A DNA stretch of 64,000 nt, taken from Neofusicoccum parvum (lineage: Eukaryota > Ascomycota > Dothideomycetes > Botryosphaeriales > Botryosphaeriaceae). The stretch is from positions 3,100,001-3,164,000 of the forward strand of contig CP087207.1 of the NCBI GenBank assembly GCA_020912385.1, read 5' to 3'. Under the pieces are notes generated by a model. The model was not told where the DNA came from. It did not search any database and saw only the letters and a program-made list of their open reading frames with translations. The position numbers were made by a program, and so were the translations under genes. This document shows positions 47,701 to 58,948 of this stretch, one piece after another; position 1 is the stretch's first letter; each line of letters begins with the position of its first letter.

Positions 47701-48068
47701 TGCCTTACAAGATGGCTGTCTTCCGCGAGTGGCACCAGGACTGGCTACAGCCTTGGCTGCACTATGTTCCGCTCTCGCTGCGCGGTGACGAGTGGCTGGA
47801 AACTATCCGCTTCTTCTCGAGCGACGACGGAGGAGACGGCAAGAAGATGGCCAAGAAGGTGGCAGACGAGGGGCGCAAATGGGCGACGAAGGCGCTGAGG
47901 AATGAAGATTTTGAGGCGTGGTTCTTTAGGCTGTTGCTAGAGTGAGTTTTTCCACAAATTCTCCACCCACTTTCCCCCCTCTTGAACCTTGCAACTGACC
48001 ATACACAACTTAGGTACGGCCGCCTCATCGACGACAACAGAGACACGATCGGATACCCCGGCCCTTGA
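44747..48068 (+). CDS. GT90 (CAP10-like) glycosyltransferase with polytopic membrane N-terminus
   Basis: Four exons, 44747-45058, 45112-45684, 46023-47941 and 48014-48068, give 952 aa. Exons 1-2 and the start of exon 3 (to ~residue 377) encode several hydrophobic segments (LAVLTVAAAGGLSVATILPY, LALALSSVLLTSIALLVLEH, ALTLLALVSFILLTIGYL), so the protein is probably a multi-pass Golgi/ER membrane protein with the catalytic domain after the last helix. The GT90 domain (~480-940) shows PSPWYWYGKVPYD, the key GDSLYWRGSTTGGF motif (~727), ESKTVLRKDYAEL, and the FSGRFYAFLQSRSLPYKMAVFREW block. The end EYGRLIDDNRDTIGYPGP is created by the last intron. In Cryptococcus the family includes capsule xylosyltransferases; sugar and acceptor here are unknown. 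The 338-nt second intron is long for this genome, so a missed small exon there is possible. Start: first ATG before the hydrophobic region. Confidence 0.87.
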
Positions 48069-48888
48069 AGACCACGCGTTGCTTTTGTATTCAGAACGAT
48101 AAAATTTTCCCTTTCTCCTGCAACAACCCGGTTTCTTCTTTTTCTCATTAGCTGCCGGCGCGCACACAGATAGCATCCGCTTGGCGTTTGTTTTTCGGCT
48201 GTACTATTTTCCTCGCTTTGGCTTTTGCTTTTTTGCGTAAACAAAAAACATTTGGCTCGCGGGTCATGGATTGATGGGATCATACGATGGATGGGATAAT
48301 GCACAGTTGGATCGTTTGGTTGCGGGGCTAGGGAGCAGCCGCGACAATGCATTGGATTGGTAAACTGCAGCAGATGACTTAGAGTGGGAAACGGGATAGG
48401 TGGTCCCGGAATTGATGTTCTTTTTCAAACATTACTTGTCGTATGTGGTGCTCGCCGGATGGCTGTGAGTGGCCTTGGTGCTGTTGTCGGGGGCGCGGGA
48501 CCCACGAAGGTTCTACCTCACCTGGTTGGCTCTGTGGTGTCCCATGTGCCACATCAATTGCTCGCGGGGAACAGAAAGAAGTGAGTATGGTGAGTTGCTC
48601 ATTGTACCTCATGCCAGAGGCATGAACATATGTAAATACTGACTTAGCAGATCTCGGTAGGATGACCGATTGTGAGAATATTCTTTCCGGACCTCAAAGG
48701 CATCAAAACCGGCACGCAGGTTTGAGAAGTCAAGGGTTTCTCGACGGGGCTGGTCATGTTGACCGGCTCGACATCCAGCAGAGGCGAACAGGTTCGCCCA
48801 TCCAGCCAAAGCTCGGTTGCTTTTTTGCACTTGTTTCTGCTCATGTTTGTGGTGTTTTCGACCATCACTTACTGCTATTTCTTTCAAG
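48069..48888. other. Intergenic, with unresolved coding-like fragments
   Basis: Downstream of the GT90 gene. From 48415 a plus-strand frame starts MFFFKHYLSYVVLAGWL, meets a TGA at once, then continues with a hydrophobic stretch (VALVLLSG) and FYLTWLALW. A strong intron-like piece follows (gtgagt near 48581, ctgac and ttagcag ending at 48650). Near 48840 another frame codes a hydrophobic run (LHLFLLMFVVFSTITYCYFF). They may be a decayed or mis-spliced membrane-protein gene, or chance. Confidence 0.25.
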
Positions 48889-49591
48889 ATGAAGAGGAAA
48901 ACACAGACCGACCAAGGGCTTGAATCCAGAGAATCGGTAAGGAATAGAACAAATTGGTGAAGCACGGCGTGGTCATCGCCTACAGACTAATTTCCTGCAA
49001 ACCGCAGGGCCAGATTCCAAACTATCGACTGTTGCGTTCCTCACAAGACACACCATCAATCTCCATGCAATCATAAGTATTGGCCTTCTGGCCATTGGTC
49101 TCACGGCAGGGGAGTTAGTGCGTAAGAATATCACCAGCAGTCCCACCCACGCCGCCCGGTCCCTATACTTCTCCGCACCCACGCTCGCACTCTCCTCAGA
49201 CCCCACGATCCTCCCATCAGTCATCCACGATGAGCACATCCGCAGCTGCAACGCATCTACGCCGTATGCGCGATGCGGAAACATCGTAAAAGCCGGTGAG
49301 CAGGGAGCACTGGCAGAAGCGAAGGCGGGCAGGGGCGAGAAGGGGAGGTCAGGGAAGGCACTCTTCGCCATCGCGGTGAGATACTGCATCGCTCACTCCC
49401 GGCCGCTTGCATCGCCGTCTCCCCCTCCAACCTGTGGGTGGGATCCACAGCGCACAGCCCTTTGCGAGGGCTGTTGTCAAAAAACGGCGTCCACATCTGC
49501 CTCACGCCATCCGTCTCTCTCGGCAGCAAAAGGCGACGAGACGGGCATACTGCGCGTAGAGGCTATAGGGCAGGTACAAGCAATACGATAG
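48889..49591 (+). pseudogene. Possible small or degraded gene, function unknown
   Basis: A tentative model: ATG at 48889 (MKRKTQTDQGLESRES), a 49-nt gtaagg...tacag intron (48937-48985), then an open frame from 48986 to 49591 beginning TNFLQTAGPDSKLSTVAF. It contains a hydrophobic segment (NLHAIISIGLLAIGLTAGEL) and further on SLYFSAPTLALSSDP and a Cys-containing, moderately charged region. A gtgaga donor at 49376 suggests another intron. I recognise no family. The minus strand is also open (48973-49389), so strand is uncertain. Listed as a candidate because two fungal-type introns keep the frame; equally it may be chance or a relic. Confidence 0.22.
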
Positions 49592-50068
49592 GTAGAAGCT
49601 CTAACAAACCTGTGCGGATTGTGATGGATAGTCTCCCCAGCTCAGTCGTATTTTGAAAGCTGAGAATCGTAGATCTCCTGCCGAGAAACCCGTGTGAAGA
49701 TAGATGAAACTCCATTGAGCACACCCGCTACCAACTCCCGTAAAGCTGCCAATTTCTACGGGAAGGAGCCCGGCGAAATATCGTAAGAAATATCTTGTCC
49801 AGAAATCCAAGGCCACTTGAAGAAGCATTCTGGGAAACCAGACCCCCATTTGTAAGATAGTACAGTGAGATCATAATCAGACGAAGAAGAAGAAGAAGAA
49901 GAAGAAGAAGAAGAAGAAGCTGGGATGACGCTTGCACATGAAGAGAAACTCCCCACCACACGGAGAGAAAAAATCCAGTACGCAGACCACGCACGCGTGT
50001 AGATCAAACCCGACCAATTTCTCCCTCAACCCAAAGGCCGTTACTCCCAGAACCCGCAAAATCCCTCC
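49592..50068. other. Intergenic with GAA microsatellite
   Basis: 3' flank of the minus-strand hydrolase gene. It includes a (GAA)12 tract and otherwise AT-richer sequence without coding features. Confidence 0.5.
49883..49919. repeat. Trinucleotide microsatellite (GAA)12
   Basis: About 12 perfect tandem copies of GAA (37 nt), about 150 bp downstream of the hydrolase stop codon. Confidence 0.97.
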
Positions 50069-52365
50069 CTACCGCTCCACCGTCACCTTGACCCCCTCCA
50101 CGCCCTTCAGCAGCTCCTTCACGCCGTGCAGCCCGCCGCCGGCCAGCTGCCCGGCGTGCGCGGCGGCGCCCTGGCCGACGCCGTCCACGACGACGACGAC
50201 GCTGCCGCCGCTGCCCTCGCCCTCGACCACCACCTCCAGCCCGGCCACGCCGGCCACGACGCGCCGCAGCACCTCCATGCCGACCCGCTCGCGCACCAGC
50301 CAGTGGCCCGCCCGCTCCGCCACCACCACCGCGCCGCCCTTGCCGAGGTGCTCGCCCACGCCCTCCAGCCCGAGCCGCCAGTCGAACGCGACGTCGCCGC
50401 CGCCGACGACCAGCGTGGCCGGCGCGCGCAGCGCCCCGCGCGGCCCGCTGCTCGCGTCGAACAGGGACGCCCCGACGCTGAGGCTGGAGCGCCGGCTGCG
50501 CGACGCGTACGACGCGTACAGGCCGCCGACGCTGGAGCGGCGGCGCCGCGGCCGGCTGGCGTCGTCCGGTGGGGCGGCGCTGTTGCCGTTGGTGGTCGGG
50601 GGTTGGTGCTCCGGCTTGCTGGAGGAGGACGGCGGGTGCGGCGAGGAGGAGAACTTGCCGGACGTGGGCGAGGTTGCTGTCGAGCTGCCGACGAGGGTCG
50701 AGTTGGACGAGTCGAGCACCGAGAGCGAGAGGATGGTCTGCAGAGACTTGGACCAGCGGCCGAGGACCAGGCCGTCGCGGTAGTATCGCGTCTTCTGGAA
50801 CCAGGCGTGCGAGGGGGAGGCGGCGCGGGCGTGGACGGTGGATGGGTAGGTGTGTGGGGTCGTGGTGTCGTTGACGGCTTGCTTTTCGGGGACGGAGGGG
50901 AGTGGCGGCTCGATGCGGGATTTGCACTGCTGGATGCCCGGACCAAGAGAGCTGGCGAGGGCCTCTGCGGCTTCTCTGACGGAGTTGTTGTTGGCATTGA
51001 CAGGCAAGTCATGAGAAGCAATGCGGTGGATTTTGCTGAGGAACCAGGCGCCAGTGAAAGAGCCCAGGATGCGTGCCAGCAGATCTGGGAGGTTGAATGC
51101 AAAAATGTAATGACTCTTACGGAGCTGTGAGAACAGCGGCCGGAGTGTTTTCCAGGAATTTCGCAGTAGACGGAAGTTGAGCGGCTGCTGGGTCCAAGTA
51201 TGGAACATGCGGCGTGCAGAGGAGATGTGAGCCTGAGCATTGGCAATGAACAACCTGGGCTATCCGGCAAAGGTCACAGTTAGCAAGTAGCTCCGCGGGT
51301 AAACCAGCTGAATCAGAACAAAATAATCGTGGGGAGGGCAAGAAGATATGGGAGTAAACCCAGATCTCGAGAAAAGATCCTGATATCAAACTGTAACCCT
51401 TGCACGCAGGGATGCCAGGGCGGGCATGCACGGCAGCAGCCGACGCTGTCTCAATAGCTCCAGGCACGGACGAAAACAAAACAGAAAGAGAACTCACCAG
51501 CACCACGCTCGTAATGACAAAATGGTCCGCCAGCTGCGGCGCCTCCGACGCCAGCCTGCTCGCCACCACGCTGCCCCAATCATGGCTCACCAGCACGACC
51601 CTCCCCCTCTCCTCCACGGGCACAGCGCCGCCCACCGCGCCCCCTTGCTCACCATTGCTCCCGTCGCCGTCCACCAGGTACCGCTCGCGCATGCCCAGCA
51701 CGAAGCTCGTCACGGCCTCCAGCACGCCGTCGGGGCCGTACTCGGCGAGCCCGTCGCTGCCGCCGTAGCCCGGCAGGTCCAACGCCACGTACACCGTCTC
51801 GGGGTCCAGGTTGCGGGCGTCCGCCAGGAAGTCGCGCCACAGCGCCCAGCTGTCCGGGAAGCCGTGCAGGAAGACGAGGAGGTTGGGCCGTGGCCCGGCG
51901 TCCCAGCCCGAGACGACGTAGTGCAGCGAGACGGCGGCGTCGTCGGGCGTGGTGAAGAAGGCGTGCTTGAAGTTGGGGAGAGGCGCTTTGGCGAGGTTCC
52001 AGAGGCGGTCTCGGGCTGGGGTTGGAGGGCTCGTGGTCAGCGTTAATCCAGGGATTTGGGGGTCACGGCCACGCTGATGGGATGGATGGAGGGATGGATG
52101 GATGGGGGAGCAGGGAGGAACGGAGGAACGGGGTTGGTAGAGGCAGAGACGAACCGTCGGCCAGCTCCTTGTCGGTGACACGCTTGCTGGCGCGGCGCTG
52201 GAAGAGGAGGCCATCGCGGAGGGCGAGCAGCACCCAGGCCAGGCCGGCCAGCAGGCCGTAGCTGAGCATGAAGCCCCGCCAGAGCGTGCGGCCCAGCGAC
52301 GACGACGACGATGTCGACGCCGTCTCCAGGGCGTCACGTTCTCTCCTCGGATTCAGGTCTCGCAT
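50069..52365 (-). CDS. Alpha/beta hydrolase, epoxide-hydrolase-like, membrane-anchored
   Basis: Three minus-strand exons, 52365-52155, 52015-51498 and 51259-50069, give 639 aa. An N-terminal helix (~32-55, LSYGLLAGLAWVLLALRDGL) is a likely signal anchor. The fold motifs are HGFPDSWALWRDF (oxyanion region, ~118), DLPGYGGSD, and the nucleophile elbow SHDWGS with Asp at ~217, as in epoxide hydrolases and haloalkane dehalogenases. A GHW near 560 (ERAGHWLVRE) is a candidate catalytic His. Between ~330 and 480 lies a large Ser/Pro/Arg-rich insert that widens the cap or loops out. The second acceptor is set at gatag|CCC because it keeps frame after the gtgagt donor and gives VVLPRLFIANAQ; the nearby cag would break the frame. 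The C-terminal part is very Gly/Val-rich. The substrate is unknown. The start is the first ATG; the frame upstream is open but begins with GTG. Confidence 0.8.
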
Positions 52366-54483
52366 GTCGGCGGGCGGTGCTCGGTTGATGGGCAGGAACA
52401 GGGCGGGTGCTTGCTCTGGCAGCACAGGACGGAGTGTCTGGTGGGGATTGATTGGGAAGGGTGGACGACGTCAGTCAGGGCCGGCAGCACATGGCGCACG
52501 ATAACGAAAGCGTCCGAGAAAGGGAAAAAGAAGCTTCCCGCTACGGCTCTATCGCGGCAGACGAAGGGTGCGGCGGGATGGGGGGCGACAGTGGCAGCAA
52601 AGGGCGGGGAGAAGGGCGGCCAAACATTCTTAAGAAGGCCGCTAGGGCGCGGGGCGGTGGTTTGGGAGCTGGTGCAGGGCGCGTGCGGCCCCGGTGGCCC
52701 AGCTGCTCGCGCGCCGGTACGTACCCGCCGCAGCGCGCGGGCGGAGGCTGCGGCACGCGGCTGGCTCGCGATGGGCAGGGCGAAGGGGGTGGTGCAGCGG
52801 GCGCTGGCTGCTGGAGCGGGTGCCGCTGCGGGAGCTCTCCGCCGGCCGATGATGCAACCGCCCGCCGCCGCACGGGCGCCCGCGCGCGTGTGGGGAAACA
52901 GCTGTGTGCGCCTCTGAAACGTGATCTCCGCTGCCGTGCTGCGTCCACAAAAGCCCTCGCGCCTCGCACAGCAATCGCAGCGTGACGCCGGTGCCGGCTG
53001 CCTCATTCATCCGCCGCGCCATGCTGAGATCTCGTCCGCGTCACGCACCCCGAGCCGTCTGTATCAATGCGGACGGTGGTCATCCGCCCAAGCTTCCTGG
53101 CCCATCCTCGCCTCGGCAAGTTGCTCTTGGGCGTAATACGCATATCTGTGCTCGCCTGCATCCACGCCCTCGGGCCGCTGACTTCAAGGCTCGCTCCTGC
53201 GAGTGTCTCTCACAGCTCGAGAAAAGAAACCACGCGGGCCGGCCGTCTTCTTGAGGCATCGATCAGCATGCGTGTGAGCTGGTCAATCAGAAACACGCGT
53301 CTCCACAGGCCTTGCTTCTCTGCCTGGACGTGCTCACTCGCCGACCCTGGTTCGGCTTGCTGCTGATGTCCGATCCGGCGCCACGGCTCTCTCATTTCTT
53401 CTGAGTGGAACTGCGTGAGTGACGGCATATATCTGATCTTGCAGGGCCGCCGCCCTGTCTCAGCGGCGACCATTGTACGAAACATGCTTGCAGAAACCCG
53501 ACGCACGTCCGCCAGAATGCAGAGTGTACACGGCCAGCAACCCGAGCCGCGCAGACGATCGCTTCAGCGCCCGACGACACGTGTAGCCTGCCACAGTGGG
53601 CCGCCAAAGACACGGCAGTGCAGAGGTGCTCAAGCGGGCAGAACGTGTCAAGTAAGCATTTACCTGAACGGGTAGTAGAGGCATCCATCCGGATAGCTTT
53701 GGTAATGAACTCAAAGTACAAAGTACATCTGCATCCGGACCAATACTTCAACTGCCCATGCGCGAGGGCCATCTGGATCGAGGCGGTCCATTTCTTTGGC
53801 GACCTACTGTGCTCCGGCAGCCACGCCTCAGTCGCGGTAGCTTTGTCATGTCGGAAGGAACAAGGTACCTCCGAGCAGTACCTGCAGCCAATCACTAGCA
53901 ACGCGGCCCGTCTGATAAAGCTCCTGCACCTACGCTGCACGCTCCCTTGCCGCTTCGATAAGCCCTGAGCGGCTGGAGGGCACAGACCTCACGAATCCTC
54001 CCGCCAACGTCGCCTTGGCATGATAGCGAGCAATATGGTACATATCATTGCCTTTGCCCTAAGAGGCTGTACCAGCTACCGTACAAGAAGGAACAACCTC
54101 GTGCCCGAACGCGCCGGACAGAAGCCTTGCCAAAGAGAGACCTAGAACGACACGAAACATGGAAACGTACAAACGCTCAAAGCGGTTCTGATACAGAGAC
54201 AAATTGGAGTAACGAAAGACTGACAGCGTCGAACGGGAAAATGCAGAAGGACTATGCTACGCAAGCCATGCAAAGTAACACCGAAAGGAACGCGACACAG
54301 AAGAGATATGTATGATGCTCAAGAATGACCAAGACATACAACGGTGAAGAGAAAATACAGGCGCACGACCGGACAGAAGAAGACATTACTTTAGGGCTGT
54401 TGCTGTAGGGAATCGTAGTAGGAAAGACTGGTGTGAAGCCACCGACAACCGTCACTTCATAACAAGGGTGAAAACATCCATCT
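52366..54483. other. Gene-free interval
   Basis: 2.1 kb between the hydrolase 5' end and the glycogenin 3' end (both minus strand). 52.4-53.3 kb is GC-rich with overlapping Arg/Ala/Pro frames; 53.4-54.4 kb is more balanced. A 182-codon minus-strand frame (53392-53940) is Cys/Ser/Arg-rich, without a recognisable motif. No tRNA or repeat recognised. Confidence 0.5.
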
Positions 54484-57155
54484 CTACTGCTCGGTAGGAC
54501 TCAGGACTTTCTCCTTGACTGCCTTCTCTTTCTCAGACGGCTCAGCCTCCTCGGCGGGAGAAGCGTTGAAGCCCGGCTCCGAGAACACGGGCTTCGGCTT
54601 CTCCGTAGTAGCGCTTGTGACCTCAGCTGCCGGAGCTGATGCAGTCTCCTGAGCCTTGACACCCTTCGCTGCTCCACGGCCCTTACCAGTCTTGTCTTGG
54701 CCATCCGGGCTTGCCCCGCCGGAAGAAGGAAGACTGTGGTGCTGAGCGTCGTTGTGCGGACGAGGGATCGAGTGTTCTGGCATCTCGCGCAGCGGCGCCT
54801 CGGAGGCAGCAGCTTGCCTGAGATGTTCGAGTTCGAGAAGGGACGAGCGACGCAGCGTCTCAAGTCTTTCTTCGGGGTTCTTGTTTCACAGCTTGGTCAG
54901 CTCTCAGTATACAGGCGGGCGAAGCGCTAAAGAATTATGCTTCAGAAGAGACAACAGCACGCTCAGTAGCTTCTTCTCCGACCTTGTCGGCCCGCTCTTC
55001 GTCCTTGGCCTCCTTGGCAGATGTGACCGGTGCAAGATGCGTAGGCAACTCCGGTACAGAAGTCGTAGGAGCAGGTGCACTCAAAGCAACAGTTGTTGCA
55101 GCCAAAACCTGCGAGGTGTCCAACGAGCGAGGAGGTGGCAGACGAGGGGGAGAGCGCGAACGACGAAAAGACTCAGGACTTTGAGAACGGAAGCCGCATT
55201 TGGGACAAGCCCATTCAAAAGCGCCGCTTACCCATTCAGCTTGTGATGGCACCCCCTCAGCGGCCGGCAGCTCGCCTGTTTCATCTCTTTCGCCTCCCCA
55301 GAATGATGGTCGTTGGAGCGGTGCTGGAGTCACAGGAAGGCTTGGTCTTTCAACTGCAGTCGGGAAGTCAGTTAAGATCAGGCTTTCGCGACGCCCGCTG
55401 GTGCCTTCTCCTGTGGGCGAGAACAGTTCGGCGGGTTTTGCCAGGCCTTCAAGTGAAATACCAGCAGGTTTGTTGGGCTTCTTCGTCTGGGCTCCAATAA
55501 CAGCACGAACATATCGCTCGATACCCGGAACGCTATCCCATGCATTCGCGCCGGTTTGACCAAAAGTCTGCCAAGGATCCTCGGGAGTTCGAGGAGTTAC
55601 GGATGGCGGAGACGTTGCAGCTGGTGCATTTTCTGCAGAAGCTGCAGTAGGCTGCGGCTCCGGAGCAGGCGGGGGAATATCCTCCGCGAACACTCGAGTA
55701 GGTTTTGGCCTTTCACGTTCTTGTTCCCAAGGGAAGATCGCCCTAGGCTCCTCCTTAGGCGCAGGCTTCGACTGAGGGATCTCGTAATACATGTTCTTGG
55801 GGGGCTCAGGGTACGCTGCGGGTGCCTTGAAGAGCTGGTTATCCTCGCTGAATGTGTACGTCTCCGTGGGGAAATTCGCAGCTTCGGGTCTCGATTCCAT
55901 TGGAGGAGCCGATCTGAAATGGATTAGTAACGCTAGCACCCACATCAGAAGAGAGCCTACCGGGTCGCATCCCACTCCATGTGGGGCGGCGAGAATTTTC
56001 TTTCCGGTTCTTGTGGTGGCTGAGGAGGAAAAGCAGGTTCAGTAGGTTCGGTGAACGGAATTTCCGTCGTTGGGCGTGTCTCTCCGGTCTCATGAACAGG
56101 TTGGATGTGCTCCGGAGCAGGCTGGATCGTGTTCGAAGCAGCCTCGAGGACCTTGTTAGAGTCGACTTGCTCTGCCTGTAGTTGCTGTTAGCAGCAAAAG
56201 AACCTCATGAGCTTCATGACCTACCTTCGCCCTAAGGTGCTTGTCGTAGACAGCCCACCACCGTGCCGACAGCTCGCTGTAGACGCCCGAACCACCGCCG
56301 TAGCGTGCATCCTTTGCCCACGGCTTGTTCTTGCCAATGAAATGCACCAGATTGATCCTGCTCTTGTAGTGCCTGAAAGCTGGCTCCCACTGGTATTGGG
56401 CGTTCGGGGTGCAGTTGTACAGGAAGCTGAGCCTATGCCAATCCTTGTGCTCATAATACTGGTTGAGCAGGCCTTGATCTGCACCATCGAAGCTGTCTCC
56501 GCTTGCAGCCAGAGTCTGCAACGCCCAGTAGTCTCCCATGTTCGGACTGACAACCATCACCCCACTGTTGAAGCAATCGGGCCAGCCGCTGTCGGGAGCA
56601 GCGGCAAAGGAAGCCTCGATGTCAAAGAGCTCATCGGGAGCCCGCAGGGCCACTACGTCAGCGTCGATGTATACGAGTTTGCGGAACTGGAGCTGCCGCC
56701 AGAGCGCAATCTTCGTGAAGGTGTAGGCGAGGTCGCCGCGATCCATCAGGTAAAGATTGGCAGGCTTGGGGTTGCCCACGCGCGGCACGGGAATCACATA
56801 GTCGTATAGCTCCTGTTGTACCCGTCAATCCACGTTGTGGCGGGGCCCAATGGCAGGTCAATGGCTACCTTGAGCTCCGAGATCGAGTCTGCCGACAGCG
56901 TGTCGAGCGTGATGAGGGCGGCGAGCTTCTTCTTCGAGCCGCCATCGCGGAGGGAATGCGCAAGGACGGCGGCACCTGGGGCTGCAGTAAGCGGTCTGCA
57001 TCTCGAAAGCTTCCGCAGAAGACTGGTAGCTTAGCTGCGCACCTGGCAGGTATGAGTCGCTCATGACGAGCTTCATGCGAGTTAGCACAGGCCAGACCGC
57101 CACAGCAGGACGGCCAACTCACCGTGCAGTACGCATCCTCGCCTTGGGGCGCCAT
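54484..57155 (-). CDS. GLG1: Glycogenin (self-glucosylating glycogen primer, GT8)
   Basis: Seven minus-strand exons: 57155-57123, 57070-57043, 56975-56869, 56812-56225, 56175-55961, 55913-55232, 54879-54484, giving 682 aa. Glycogenin glucosylates itself from UDP-glucose and primes glycogen synthase. The GT8 domain covers ~1-250: YCTLVMSDSYLPG, AVLAHSLRDGGSKKKLA, the metal-binding DxD at 106-108 (YIDADVVALRAPDEL), WPDCFNSGVMV, DGADQGLLNQYY, DWHRLSFLYNCTP and VHFIGKNKPW. Tyr196 (AQYQWEPAF) sits where the human acceptor Tyr195 lies. A long fungal-type tail has PHMEWDATR, TYTFSEDNQLF, YPEPPKNMYYEIP, ERPSLPVTPAPLQRPSFWG and ELPAAEGVP. The last splice joins AEW to NPEERLETLRR. If that 352-nt intron is retained, translation continues for another ~99 residues to 54935 with a CPKCGF motif, a possible second isoform. 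The first three exons are 33, 28 and 107 nt. Confidence 0.94.
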
Positions 57156-57944
57156 TGCAGCAGTCGGTCAGAGAGGGCGGTGCGTGCGGCGGCTTGGGCT
57201 GGGGCAGCAGAGGGAACGGGTGAAGTGAATGTTTCCCCGCCGCAGATCCACGAGCGTTGGGTGCTGCAGGACTTTGGCGCAAAGCAGGGCGCGGAGAGCG
57301 GAGAAAGCTGGGGGACAGAGATCACGCGGCTGGTCAACGCGGCGCCATGCCCACGAGCTCGTGCTGCCAGGCGGGTCAGAGGCAGCGGGCAACGGGCAGC
57401 AGGCGCGCGTGCGAGGCGTGCGGGAGGGAGCTTGCCTGCGCCGTTGCTCGGGCGACTTTTTGCAGCGCTTCGCTGACCTCGCGGCGCCGCAGGAAGCTTG
57501 GGCCGGCGCATGATGCAATCCCAGGCCGCCTCCGCCCAAGATTCAAAGTCTCTGCCAGTGTCGTAATTTCATTCCGCGCGCGCACACTCGCCTAGCTGCC
57601 TCCACGCCGCGGCCGGCTGCGAGCTGTCTTGCCCTCGAAGCTAAACACGGGCCTCCCAGCGCTTAATTAATCTCAACATGCAGCGCGAGCAGGCATGCGC
57701 TGCCGCGGCCAAGGCCAGCGTCGCCGCTGCCGAAACATCTCTCATACAACGCGTCGCGGGCCTGCGAGGCCTCATGTTTCACGCTGCAGCTCAATATATT
57801 GATTCCCCGTTGCCCCGCAGCGCAGCCTCTCCATCGCTTCCGACGCATGCTTGCAGCCGCCTGCACGGCTCAGGTACGCTCCATGTCTACTTTTCACGTC
57901 GGGACGAGCGCTGCGACTCGGGTTGAGGCCTGCCTTGTCCACGC
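57156..57944. other. Intergenic: glycogenin promoter and DFG10 3' flank
   Basis: 789 bp, GC-rich, with overlapping open frames on both strands and no family features. It lies upstream of glycogenin and downstream of the polyprenol reductase, both minus strand. Confidence 0.5.
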
Positions 57945-58948
57945 TCACCAGATGAACGGCACCATCCTCGCGCGGTGCTCCACCGTCTCCCTGCCGAATT
58001 TCGTCGCATACCACTCTTTTGTCCCAGCCGCTGTCACGCCCAGATTCACACCAACGAAGCCCAGAGCACACAACACCGTCTTGTTGAGCCACGCTCCCTC
58101 CGGAGCAGCCACAATCGACAGGGCCAGGTACACGAGGCACTCGAAGGTGTAGTGCGGGCAGACGAGGGTTTGGAAGTACCCCTGCGTTGGCAAAGTGTAT
58201 TTCCGCAGGCCGAAGAGATAGGCGTGGGCGTCGTGTTGCTGCTTCGACGCCCAGAGAAACAGAGAAGCGCCAGCGACCAGCTTTAAGTCCAGCGGCGGCA
58301 GCGTGCTTCCTCGGTTGTCAGCAGACGCTTGCAAGGCCGGCGTCCCTTCGACCCAAACAGCAATCGACATAGCGCCATAGAACAGGAGGCCGAGCAGCCA
58401 GTGCGTGATCCACATCTTGGATGAAGAAGGGCGCGACAGCACAACGGACTCGTACAGGCGTCGCGCGCCTTGTGCGAGCATAAGCAGCCAGGCTGCCTGG
58501 ACCTGTCCCACAGACATGGTGGCTGTGCGATGGGCGGCCGCCCGGCTGGCGATGAGTTTCAGGAGGGCGCCATCGGTGGCATACTGCTCCGCCCAGAAGA
58601 TGGAGCCGAGCACGGACAGGACGTAGAAGTGCGCGAACCAGCTGTGTGGGACGCGGTACGTGGCCAGGTGGTCGAGCAGCCTGGCGGACGCAGTGCGTGT
58701 TGGTGAGGCTGGGTTTCCGGGGCCGGAGGGGGCGCGCGAACCGTAGGCCAGGAAACGAGAACGGAAGGCTGGGACGGCGTCGACTGCAAGCACCTTCGCT
58801 GGTCAGCGGCGGTCTGCAGCGGTGGGCGGGCTGCGCAAGCGAAAAGGACACGGTGGATTACAATCGAGGCTGCGGTGAGGAAAAGGGACCGCAGAAGCAC
58901 TGCGGGCTCGAGGCGGGCGAGGAGCGGGCCCAGGTGCGTGGTGGCCAT
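57945..58948 (-). CDS. DFG10: Polyprenol reductase (Dfg10/SRD5A3 family)
   Basis: Two minus-strand exons, 58948-58852 and 58783-57945, give 311 aa. The family reduces the alpha-isoprene unit of polyprenol in the ER membrane to make dolichol for N-glycosylation; newer work places the direct substrate at the polyprenal step. It belongs to the steroid 5-alpha-reductase superfamily. Visible features: an N-terminal hydrophobic helix, VPHSWFAHFYVLSVLGSIFW, GARRLYES, KMWITHWLLGLLFYGAMSIA, then the NADPH-binding end region with TQGYFQTLVCPHYTFE, TKEWYATKFGRE and the terminal RMVPFIW, which is diagnostic. The intron (gtgtcc donor, ctgacc branch, ttgcag acceptor) gives IVIHLDAVPAFRSRFLAYG; other donors break the frame, so the N-terminal ~35 residues are less certain than the rest. 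About six to seven membrane segments are expected. Confidence 0.9.

Noticed and set aside
50126..51130. 334-codon plus-strand frame
   Set aside because: Antisense shadow of the hydrolase exon 3, which has clear alpha/beta-hydrolase context in the minus frame.
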